A stretch of DNA of 16,294 nucleotides from an uncultured Pseudogracilibacillus sp. (lineage in GTDB: Bacteria > Bacillota > Bacilli > Bacillales > Amphibacillaceae): assembly GCA_937960785.1 (NCBI GenBank), contig CALGOZ010000149.1, positions 1 through 16,294 of the forward strand, read 5' to 3'. A program made the position numbers and the translations under genes. The notes beneath the pieces are model-generated. The model saw nothing but the letters and a program-made list of their open reading frames with translations, did not search any database and was not told where the DNA came from. Shown here one piece after another: positions 7,365 through 13,252 of this stretch. The stretch's first letter is position 1. Each line of letters opens with the position of its first letter.

Positions 7365-8165
7365 ATGTTTGATTTTCATATGCATAGTAATTTTTCGGAG
7401 GATTGTTCAACTCCGATGGAAGCGACGATTGAATCCGCAATTGAAAAAGGTTTTACAGAAATTTGTTTCACTGAACATGTCGACTACGACTATCCAGATC
7501 CGAATTTTACGTTCGATTTAGATACAAAGCGTTATGATCAATATATTAAAAGGATGCAAGAGTGTTATAGTCCAAAAATTACGATTCGAAAAGGAATTGA
7601 AATCGGAATTCAGCCACATTTATTCGAACGTTATCATACACTGTTAAATAAAGAGGCTTTCGATTTTATTATTATGTCGATGCATGCAACAGACCGGAAA
7701 GACTTGCATAATGGGGATTTTTTTCAAAATAGGACACCGGAAGAGGCTTATGAACTTTATTATGAAGAATTACTTTACTGTGTCGAACGTTTTGATCGAT
7801 ACAGTATCTTAGGTCATCTAGATTTAGTAAAACGTTATAAGCAGCTAGATATAGATCGTAATTTTCATGAAATTATTGCAGAAATATTTAAAACAATTAT
7901 CCCAAAAGGTAAAGGAATCGAAGTAAATACGTCTGGTTTTGCCTATGGTTTAGGAAGTGCGATGCCGAGTAAAGATATTTTAGAGCTTTATTATGAGTTA
8001 GGTGGGGAAATTATTACAATCGGTTCTGATGCGCATAAACCCGAGCATGTTGGTCATCGTTTTCCTGAAGTGTTACAACTTTTAGATGATATTGGTTTTC
8101 GTTATATCGCTACATTTAAAGAGGAAGAACCTACCTTTCATAAATTAAAAAAATTACTTAAATAA
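7365..8165 (+). CDS. hisJ: histidinol-phosphatase HisJ (PHP family)
   Basis: Metal-dependent phosphatase that removes phosphate from L-histidinol phosphate, the step between HisC and HisD. The PHP motifs are DFHMHSNFSED (His5, His7), FTEHVDYDYP (Glu37, His38), KGIEIG, MSMHATD, GHLDLVKRY and the C-terminal GSDAHKPEHVG, which together form the trinuclear metal site. In-frame codons extend back to an ATG at 7323. However, GGAGG (7351-7355) precedes the ATG at 7365 by 9 nt, and the family begins right at the DFHMH strand. The longer version would also run across the his promoter, so the 266-aa form is chosen. It is divergent from hisZ, which places it in the histidine locus although not in the operon. 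No strong forward promoter was seen. Confidence 0.92.
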   Translation: MFDFHMHSNFSEDCSTPMEATIESAIEKGFTEICFTEHVDYDYPDPNFTFDLDTKRYDQYIKRMQECYSPKITIRKGIEIGIQPHLFERYHTLLNKEAFDFIIMSMHATDRKDLHNGDFFQNRTPEEAYELYYEELLYCVERFDRYSILGHLDLVKRYKQLDIDRNFHEIIAEIFKTIIPKGKGIEVNTSGFAYGLGSAMPSKDILELYYELGGEIITIGSDAHKPEHVGHRFPEVLQLLDDIGFRYIATFKEEEPTFHKLKKLLK

Positions 8166-8167
8166 TA

Positions 8168-8196
8168 AAGACATTTTCATCACTTTTTTATATAAT
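8168..8196 (+). promoter_or_regulatory. candidate promoter of murB
   Basis: A perfect -10 TATAAT (8191-8196) with AAGACA (four of six consensus positions) 17 bp upstream as -35. It lies in the 69-bp gap between hisJ and murB and about 40 bp before the murB start. No terminator stands between the genes, so readthrough from hisJ is possible as well. Confidence 0.5.
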
Positions 8197-8234
8197 AGGT
8201 AGTAGCTTATTTGTTTAGACAAAAGGAATGATTC

Positions 8235-9182
8235 GTGTTGCAAATTTATAAGGAGCTTATCCAGATTGTGGGAGAGTCTCACGTTGTAAAAAATAAGCCA
8301 CTAAAAGACCATACGTATACGAAATTAGGCGGAAATGCGGATTACTTTGTTACACCGACGACACCTTTACAAGTACAACGAGTCGTCCAATATGCAAAGC
8401 GGGAAAATATACCATTTACGTTACTGGGCAACGGTTCTAACTTAATTATTAAAGATGGTGGTATTCGTGGCATTGTCATGTATTTAGGAAAGCTCACGAA
8501 GATGACTGTTGAAGGAACGACGATTCGTGCAGAAGCTGGTGCGCTAATTGCCGATGTATCACAATTAGCGTTGAAACATAGTTTAACCGGCTTTGAATTT
8601 GCCTGTGGAATTCCCGGTTCTATCGGCGGTGCGTTATATATGAATGCCGGAGCCTATGGAGGAGAAGTGAAGGATATATTAGTTTCAGCTACGATTGTCG
8701 ATGAGGAAGGTAATTTACGTGAAATGCTTGCTGAAGATTTAGAGCTCTCGTATCGAATGAGTAAAATCCAAACGGAAAACTATATCGTTCTTGATGCAAC
8801 ATTTGAACTTGAAGAAGGCGATTATGAATCGATTAAAGCCTTGATGGATGATTTAACGTATCGACGAGAATCAAAACAACCATTAGAATATCCTTCTTGT
8901 GGTAGTGTATTTAAACGACCACCAGGCTATTATGCAGGGAAGTTAATTCAAGATAGTGGCCTACAAGGCTATACGATCGGTGGAGCTCAAGTTTCGTTAA
9001 AGCATGCTGGGTTTATTGTTAATATTAATAATGCAACAGCAACAGAATATATCTCTCTAATCGAATATGTGCAAAGAATCGTAAAGGAAAAATTCGGCGT
9101 TGAACTGGAGCGTGAAGTTCGGATTATTGGTGAAGATAACGCGGATAGTACACCTTCCGCCGCAAAGGACACGGGCTCATAA
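8235..9182 (+). CDS. murB: UDP-N-acetylenolpyruvoylglucosamine reductase MurB
   Basis: FAD-dependent reductase of the cytoplasmic stage of peptidoglycan synthesis. It reduces UDP-GlcNAc-enolpyruvate with NADPH to UDP-MurNAc. The FAD-binding motifs are KLGGNADYF (30-38), LLGNGSNLIIKDGGIRG and CGIPGSIGGALYMNAGAYGGE (124-144 region). Catalytic residues by family comparison are Arg174 (SYRMS), Ser224 (CGSVFKRP) and Glu294 (LEREV). The compact C-terminal part and 315-aa length suit the type II form of Gram-positives. The last about 15 residues, rich in Asp, Ser, Thr and Ala, are an extra tail of no known role. The start is GTG with AAAAGG about 8 nt upstream, although a TTG three bases later cannot be excluded. 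Confidence 0.96.
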   Translation: MLQIYKELIQIVGESHVVKNKPLKDHTYTKLGGNADYFVTPTTPLQVQRVVQYAKRENIPFTLLGNGSNLIIKDGGIRGIVMYLGKLTKMTVEGTTIRAEAGALIADVSQLALKHSLTGFEFACGIPGSIGGALYMNAGAYGGEVKDILVSATIVDEEGNLREMLAEDLELSYRMSKIQTENYIVLDATFELEEGDYESIKALMDDLTYRRESKQPLEYPSCGSVFKRPPGYYAGKLIQDSGLQGYTIGGAQVSLKHAGFIVNINNATATEYISLIEYVQRIVKEKFGVELEREVRIIGEDNADSTPSAAKDTGS

Positions 9183-9205
9183 TTTAGTAAAGGAGCGTGC
9201 CGAAA

Positions 9206-9370
9206 ATGGTTATGTGGTCGATCGTCGTAAGTATTATTTTTACGATTATTATTTTATTATTGACGCTACTTACGATACAACAAGGTTATGGATATAAGCA
9301 TACGATCGATCCTCCTGTCACCAAAGATAAAACGCAGCAAGAAGCCGAGGATCAAGAAACGAAAGAATAA
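9206..9370 (+). CDS. small single-pass membrane protein, YtzI-like
   Basis: A 54-codon gene with a good ribosome binding site (AAAGGAG at 9189-9195) 10 nt before ATG, 23 bp after murB. The protein has a hydrophobic helix at about residues 4-24 (WSIVVSIIFTIIILLLTLLT), then QQGYGYKHTIDPP and a highly charged, Lys/Glu-rich tail. The pattern of one helix followed by YKHTIDP resembles, from memory, the small YtzI proteins of Bacillus, but this was not tested by search. The function is unknown. Its place between murB and an acyltransferase of phospholipid synthesis suggests an envelope setting without proving any role. Confidence 0.75.
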   Translation: MVMWSIVVSIIFTIIILLLTLLTIQQGYGYKHTIDPPVTKDKTQQEAEDQETKE

Positions 9371-9400
9371 AGGCAGTTCGATTTTTCTTTTTTTGAAGAA

Positions 9401-9433
9401 AAGGAGGGCTTCCTGCAGGAAAAGTGAGGTGAC
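9401..9433 (+). promoter_or_regulatory. double ribosome binding site with palindrome before plsY-like gene
   Basis: AAGGAGG (9401-9407) is followed by the 12-bp palindrome TTCCTGCAGGAA (9410-9421) and then by a second site, GAGGTGA (9426-9432), at proper distance from the ATG at 9439. The second site is sufficient. The first is 31 nt from the ATG and has no start codon of its own. Confidence 0.35.
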
Positions 9434-9438
9434 AAAAA

Positions 9439-10065
9439 ATGAACGTGTTATTGTTAATTATCGTAATCGGCTATGTGTTTGGCTGTCTCCATGGCTCGCA
9501 ACTTGTCGGTAAATTAAAACAAATTAATATTAAATCGACAGGTACAAAGAACGCAGGGGCTTCCAACACAACGCTCGTTCTCGGTTGGCGCTACGGTGTC
9601 ATCGTCGCGTTGGTCGATATCGGAAAGGCGCTCGTATCCTTACAACTTACTATTTATTTAATCCAAATCTTTCAAGTATCTTTAGAACTTAGTTTTCTAT
9701 ATCTATTAACGAATGGTCTTTTCGTTGTAATTGGACATAATTTTCCGATGACGATGAACTTCAATGGTGGAAAAGGAACAGCCTCTTTTTTAGGAGTCCT
9801 TTTATTTTTAAATTGGAAACTTGCAATCATTAGTTTATTAATCGCTTTAATTATTTCCTTTTTAACGAATTATTTTGTAATTGGGACGCTTTCGGGGTAT
9901 GTCACCTTTAATATTTATACATCTTATACGTACGGCAAAGGACCGATTATGATCTCGATTTTATTTACGCTCCTTTTTTTATGGCAACATCGAGAAAACT
10001 TCAGTCGAATTATGAATAATGAGGAGATGAAGTTGCGGAGCTTTTTCCGGCGGGAAGCTAGTTAG
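9439..10065 (+). CDS. plsY: PlsY-type glycerol-3-phosphate acyltransferase, divergent paralog
   Basis: Integral membrane protein of the PlsY family, which moves an acyl group from acyl phosphate to glycerol-3-phosphate in the first step of phospholipid synthesis. Family motifs are STGTKNAGASNTTLVLGWRY (33-52, phosphate binding), VDIGKA, GHNFPM (99-104), FNGGKGTASFLGV (108-120) and HRENFSRI near the C-terminus. At least five hydrophobic segments are visible in 208 aa. Oddly, the usual N-terminal GSIPFGYL-type motif is GCLHGSQLVGKL, so the Ser-x-Pro element is altered and GSGN is GTKN. It may therefore be a paralog beside a main plsY elsewhere, and the substrate is less certain than the fold. 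Ribosome binding site GAGGTGA; a terminator follows. Confidence 0.85.
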   Translation: MNVLLLIIVIGYVFGCLHGSQLVGKLKQINIKSTGTKNAGASNTTLVLGWRYGVIVALVDIGKALVSLQLTIYLIQIFQVSLELSFLYLLTNGLFVVIGHNFPMTMNFNGGKGTASFLGVLLFLNWKLAIISLLIALIISFLTNYFVIGTLSGYVTFNIYTSYTYGKGPIMISILFTLLFLWQHRENFSRIMNNEEMKLRSFFRREAS

Positions 10066-10094
10066 TTGGTAGCTAGAAGCTCTATTTTATGTGA

Positions 10095-10138
10095 AGAGAA
10101 CGTGGGTGTACGAGTCACCGACGTTTTTCTCTTTTTTA
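10095..10138 (+). terminator. Rho-independent terminator after plsY-like gene
   Basis: A stem made of AGAGAACGTGGGTG (10095-10108) and CACCGACGTTTTTCTCT, with a two-base bulge and one mismatch, carries a 7-nt loop and is followed by TTTTTT. It ends the hisJ-murB-plsY side transcription before the DUF456 gene. Confidence 0.75.
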
Positions 10139-10159
10139 TTTTATTGAGTAGGTGGTTAT

Positions 10160-10642
10160 GTGGAGCTTGTGCTTTGGCTAGTTATTAGCCTGCTTTTTAT
10201 TCTTAGTTTTATTGGACTAGTTGTTCCTATCATTCCTGGCATGTTATTACTTTGGATAGGTTTTTTACTCTATCAATTTACCTTGGCAGATCCTGGCCTG
10301 CCTCCCTTGTTTTGGGTCATTGCCCTAGTTGTAACGATTTTTATTTTCGGATCTGATTTTTACTTGAACTTTTACTTTGTAGACAAGTTTGGAGGCAGTG
10401 TCTGGAGCCAGTGGGGATCGATTATCGGCGTTTTGGTGGGCTTCTTTATTTTTCCTCCCTTTGGAATCTTGCTACTCCCCTTAGTGGCAGTTTTTATTAT
10501 TGAGTCGATCGTGCAAGCTTCCTATAAAAAGGCCTTGAAAGTAACTCTGGCTACCGTTGCAAGCCTAATTAGTAGTGCCTTTATGAAGGGTCTATTTCAG
10601 ACTGTCTTGTTAATCCTTTTCTTTTTCTATGTTTTTAAGTGA
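10160..10642 (+). CDS. DUF456 family membrane protein
   Basis: Protein of 160 aa with about five hydrophobic segments and few charged residues. The pattern fits DUF456 from memory: an opening helix with GLVVPIIPG (the typical G-x-x-x-P-x-x-PG element), then FYFVDKFGGSVWSQWGSIIGVLVGFFIFPPFGILLLPLVAVFIIE-like central part with Gly-rich helices, and a last C-terminal helix. Function is unknown. The start is GTG, because the ATG two bases earlier leads to an early stop in another frame; AGTAGGTGG lies just upstream. The DNA has very few CpG (about 8 by eye count in 483 bp), against roughly four to five per 60 bp in the his genes, which suggests a separate origin shared with the next gene. Confidence 0.8.
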   Translation: MELVLWLVISLLFILSFIGLVVPIIPGMLLLWIGFLLYQFTLADPGLPPLFWVIALVVTIFIFGSDFYLNFYFVDKFGGSVWSQWGSIIGVLVGFFIFPPFGILLLPLVAVFIIESIVQASYKKALKVTLATVASLISSAFMKGLFQTVLLILFFFYVFK

Positions 10643-10684
10643 AAAAATTCCCCCTTAAGATTCGGTGCTTATAGGGGATTTTTT
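10642..10684. terminator. bidirectional terminator between convergent genes
   Basis: An A-run, TCCCCCTTA, a loop, then TAGGGGA and a T-run form a hairpin that reads as a Rho-independent terminator in both directions. It lies exactly in the 46-bp gap between the convergent DUF456 and lipoprotein genes. Confidence 0.75.
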
Positions 10685-10688
10685 ACTT

Positions 10689-11279
10689 TTACTTGATTGT
10701 CATGGTAAGTATAAAGCTATGATTGAAGTTTGTTAGCTGTTCAGGGTCTAAGGGCTCTTCCAAGGCGATACTAGGTGTATAGGAGTTTTCATTATCGGTC
10801 ATAACCAGGGCTCCGATAGCCAACTCTTGGCCTAGCTCTGCTACAGCCGGATAAGGGATTGAACTAAATCCTTTAGCCTCTGGTTCATTTATAGAAACAA
10901 TCTGTTCAATTGAACTAACCGTATCACCGTCGATGGTAGCAAGTATAAACTTGTATTCGCTTTCGAAAGTTTGTTGAGCAATAATAAGACTGATTTCTCT
11001 AGGTCCACTCCTTTGATTGAGAGAGGTAGAAAATTGGGCAACCGGCTCTTGTTCGAGATTTTTTTCGAAATGACGAAGGCTGACTTCTATTTCTTCCGCT
11101 ACTTCATCATCGATGGTAACCCTCCAAATATGAAGTTCATCAGCAAGTATATCCATCACTTGATACAAGTCCTCGTCACTCTTTATGTAATCGATTGTAA
11201 CAGGCTTATTGGCTTGACTACTAGAACAAGCGGAAAGGAGGAGAAAAGCGCTTATTAGAAAGGAAACAATTTTTTTCAC
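10689..11279 (-). CDS. putative lipoprotein of unknown function
   Basis: The 196-aa product starts with a lipoprotein signal peptide: MKK, a hydrophobic stretch, and a lipobox LLSAC with Cys18. Cleavage by lipoprotein signal peptidase and anchoring to the outer face of the membrane are expected. The mature part is acidic, without Cys and with no motif I recognise; it shows alternating hydrophobic segments that could be beta strands (for example REISLIIAQQ and YKFILATIDGD). The start is GTG with AAAGGTGAT about 6 nt upstream. The DNA is CpG-poor like the convergent DUF456 gene. No function is proposed. Confidence 0.8.
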   Translation of the reverse strand: MKKIVSFLISAFLLLSACSSSQANKPVTIDYIKSDEDLYQVMDILADELHIWRVTIDDEVAEEIEVSLRHFEKNLEQEPVAQFSTSLNQRSGPREISLIIAQQTFESEYKFILATIDGDTVSSIEQIVSINEPEAKGFSSIPYPAVAELGQELAIGALVMTDNENSYTPSIALEEPLDPEQLTNFNHSFILTMTIK

Positions 11280-11326
11280 TTGACAATCACCTTTACCTAT
11301 GTATATACATATAAATGTGTTATACT
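11280..11326 (+). promoter_or_regulatory. promoter region of the PdxK-like gene
   Basis: TTGACA (11280-11285) stands 16 bp from TATATA (11302-11307) or 18 bp from TATACA. A second candidate is the extended -10 TGT-TATACT (11318-11326). On the other strand TATAAT (11350-11345) could serve the lipoprotein gene, though its -35 is weak. Which is used cannot be decided from sequence. Confidence 0.5.
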
Positions 11327-11342
11327 TTATTTAGAATAAAGT
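11299..11342. repeat. two palindromes, possible operators, between lipoprotein and PdxK-like genes
   Basis: ATGTATATACAT (11299-11310) is a perfect 12-bp palindrome overlapping one candidate -10. ACTTTATT-TAG-AATAAAGT (11324-11342) has perfect 8-bp arms and overlaps the end of the other candidate -10 and the likely transcription start. The placement suits repressor sites. The region is AT-rich, which lowers the weight of the first one. Confidence 0.4.
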
Positions 11343-11383
11343 TTATTATACTAAAGTTAAAAAGGAAAAGAAAGGGAACTTCG

Positions 11384-12220
11384 ATGACAAAACCAAAACG
11401 AGCACTAACAATTGCCGGTGCAGCTTCTGGGGGAAGTGCCGGGATTCAAGCGGATATAAAAACGTTTCAAGAATTTGATGTCTATGGGATTAGCGTTATT
11501 ACAGCGATTGTCGGTAGACATCCGGAAACAGATAAAAATGTTCATCCACAAACAATCGAAGCAATCGAAGCACAATTTCATACAGCGCATCGACAAGTGA
11601 GTTTCGATGCGATTAAAACAGGAATGCTTTTTTCAAAAGAAGTGATTGAAACGACAGCGAACTTACTACAAAAAGTTGAAGTAGAACATATCGTTGTTGA
11701 TCCAGTTATGGTGGGAAAGCTAGACTCTAAATTATTAAAAGACGATGCAATTAAAGCATTGAAGAAAGAGCTTATTCCACTTGCATCGGTGATTACACCG
11801 AATATGACGGAAGCATCGATTTTACTAGAAGATCGTCCACTTAAAACGGTCGATGATTTAAAGCAAGCAGCAGTCGATTTACACGAGCTCGGTCCGGAAT
11901 ACGTCTTAGTAAAAGGTGGGCGCCTCGATGGTCCAGCTGTTGATGTACTGTTTGATGGTACGACGATTACAACTCTCGAAGCTCCCCGAATTGATACAGA
12001 TAATACAAGTGGGGCTGGCTGTACGTACTCTGCAGCCATTGCCGCAAATTTAGCAAAAGGGAAGTCGATTAAAGAAGCGGTCCATATCGCAAAAAGTTTT
12101 ATTACAACTGCGATTGCTCATAGTTTTACCTATACCGATTTAGTCGGTCCAACTTATCATGCAGCGGAAAGAAAATATGGTGAAGCCCATGAAATAATCA
12201 TCCATTCGGAAAAAGTGTAA
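11384..12220 (+). CDS. pdxK: PdxK/ThiD-like ribokinase-family kinase
   Basis: A kinase of the ThiD/PdxK branch of the ribokinase superfamily, acting on pyridoxine-type or hydroxymethylpyrimidine substrates with ATP. Seen are ALTIAGAASGGSAGIQADIKTF (substrate loop), DAIKTGML, IVVDPVMVGK, VITPNMTEASIL, VLVKGG and NTSGAGCTYSAA (anion hole with Cys). The whole layout resembles Bacillus PdxK, including VGPTYHAAERKYG at the C-terminus. Yet three usual positions differ: the Asp of AGSDSSGG is Ala, the first Cys of the dual-cysteine pyridoxal kinases (VMVCKG) is Gly, and the His before GAGC is Ser. So the substrate is not certain. The frame extends back to 11315, but the ATG at 11384 has AAAGGGA upstream and the family begins there; 278 aa. 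Confidence 0.85.
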   Translation: MTKPKRALTIAGAASGGSAGIQADIKTFQEFDVYGISVITAIVGRHPETDKNVHPQTIEAIEAQFHTAHRQVSFDAIKTGMLFSKEVIETTANLLQKVEVEHIVVDPVMVGKLDSKLLKDDAIKALKKELIPLASVITPNMTEASILLEDRPLKTVDDLKQAAVDLHELGPEYVLVKGGRLDGPAVDVLFDGTTITTLEAPRIDTDNTSGAGCTYSAAIAANLAKGKSIKEAVHIAKSFITTAIAHSFTYTDLVGPTYHAAERKYGEAHEIIIHSEKV

Positions 12221-12296
12221 GATGTTTTAGTTTTCTAGAAGTAACTTGTTAGTCTAAGCTATAATTTTCTGTAATCAGATAAAGGGAGAGAAGAAG

Positions 12297-12845
12297 ATGA
12301 AGCGAGCCTTAATTAATCTCGATTATACGTATGATTTTATTGCGGATGATGGTAAGTTAACTTGCGGTGTACCAGGGCAACAAATTGAAGAGGCAATTGT
12401 TCGTTTAACGAAGGAGTTTATTGAAGCAGGGGATTTCGTCGCTTTCGGTATCGATGCTCACCATGAAGATGATCAACTACATCCGGAGTCGAAGCTTTTT
12501 CCACCCCACAATATCGTCGGAACTCCGGGTATGGAGTTATACGGTGAATTAAAAACCTTATATGAAGCGCATAAGGATGCACCGAATGTATATTATTATG
12601 AAAAAACTCGTTACAGTGGATTTACTGGCACAGATTTAGAATTGAAACTACGTGAACGTCGTATAAATGAAGTGCACATTGTTGGAGTCTGTACGGACAT
12701 ATGTGTTCTTCACACTGCAGTAGATGCGTACAATAAAGGCTTTGATATCGTTATTCATCGGGATGCAGTTGCTAGTTTTAACCCGGTGGGCCATGATTGG
12801 GCCTTAGAACATTTTGAAAAAACATTAGGTGCCAAGGTTATATAA
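12297..12845 (+). CDS. pncA: nicotinamidase PncA
   Basis: Cysteine hydrolase of the isochorismatase-like family that deamidates nicotinamide to nicotinate for NAD salvage, in the cytoplasm. The catalytic triad is visible as Asp9 (NLDYTYDF), Lys103 (YEKTRYSGFTGTDLE) and Cys136 (GVCTDICVLHT). The metal site is Asp53, His55 and His71 (GIDAHH and FPPHNIVGTPG). The motifs KLTCGVPG, LELKLRER and TAVDAYNKGF match the Bacillus PncA type closely, and 182 aa is the normal length. The ribosome binding site is AAAGGGAGAG before ATG. A TATAAT at 12260-12265 may be its -10, but the -35 is poor. Confidence 0.93.
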   Translation: MKRALINLDYTYDFIADDGKLTCGVPGQQIEEAIVRLTKEFIEAGDFVAFGIDAHHEDDQLHPESKLFPPHNIVGTPGMELYGELKTLYEAHKDAPNVYYYEKTRYSGFTGTDLELKLRERRINEVHIVGVCTDICVLHTAVDAYNKGFDIVIHRDAVASFNPVGHDWALEHFEKTLGAKVI

Positions 12846-12885
12846 AAAAATTACGAAATTTGTCATCGTTTGAATTGTAAAATAA

Positions 12886-12913
12886 TTGACAAAACTTTTA
12901 CCTTTGATATGAT
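12886..12913 (+). promoter_or_regulatory. promoter of the T-box / serine operon
   Basis: Perfect -35 TTGACA (12886-12891) and -10 TATGAT (12908-12913) at 16-bp spacing; a perfect TATAAT five bases later would give 21 bp, which is too wide. Transcription would begin near 12920, just before the T-box stem I. Confidence 0.7.
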
Positions 12914-12924
12914 ATAATTGAAAA

Positions 12925-13210
12925 TTACAGAAAACAACAATGATGATGAAGACAAGTTCATGATACGCGTGATTGTAAAGAGAGCTAGTGGCTGGTGGAA
13001 ACTAGTACACCGTATGATGAATAGCCCTTCGGAATGGACGGAACGAAACGATTAGGAGTAGGTCCGTACGCAATGTGTGCGTTATACACGAACCGATGAA
13101 GACTGCATTGTATATGTTGATGTCTGTTTTATGCAGTGAAAAAGGGTGGTACCGCGTAAAGATTAAACTTTTCGCCCCTTATGCTAACGCAGGGGAGAAA
13201 AGTTTTTTTA
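12925..13210 (+). ncRNA. T-box leader, probable tRNA-Ser (AGC specifier)
   Basis: The hallmark AGGGTGGTACCGCG lies at 13143-13156, including the UGGU bulge that pairs with the tRNA 3' end. The apical part of stem I is typical: AGAGAG (12979-12984) followed by GGCTGGTGG and AAA. Stem I is closed by CATGATACG (12959-12967) with CGTATGATG (13011-13019), one G-G mismatch, and below by GAAG (12948-12951) with CTTC. The 3' strand of the loop between them, 13020-13026, contains AGC at 13023-13025, a serine codon. A stem III candidate is ACTGCAT/ATGCAGT (13102-13108, 13131-13137). The AAGGG of the T-box can pair with CCCTT (13176-13180) to form the antiterminator. Uncharged tRNA-Ser should permit transcription of the downstream serine genes. 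Confidence 0.9.
13165..13210 (+). terminator. T-box regulated terminator
   Basis: The stem AAACTTTTC-G-CCCC (13165-13178) pairs with GGGG-A-GAAAAGTTT and is followed by a run of seven T. Its 5' arm holds the CCCTT that the T-box AAGGG would otherwise capture, so terminator and antiterminator exclude each other. Confidence 0.9.
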
Positions 13211-13252
13211 TTATTTTTATTATAAAAGTTCGAATTTTGAGGAGGAGCTATT

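Noticed and set aside
9381..9400. Terminator between the small membrane protein gene and plsY-like gene
   Set aside because: A T-run is present but the hairpin before it is missing; the weak T/A pairing around it is low-complexity sequence.
10066..10094. Promoter for the DUF456 gene
   Set aside because: Only poor -35 and -10 matches (TTGGTA, TATGTG) are found, and they lie before a terminator.
11578..12039. Antisense open reading frame of 153 codons opposite the PdxK-like gene
   Set aside because: It is a shadow of a clearly homologous coding gene, Ser/Thr-rich as typical of reversed frames, without a supporting start site.
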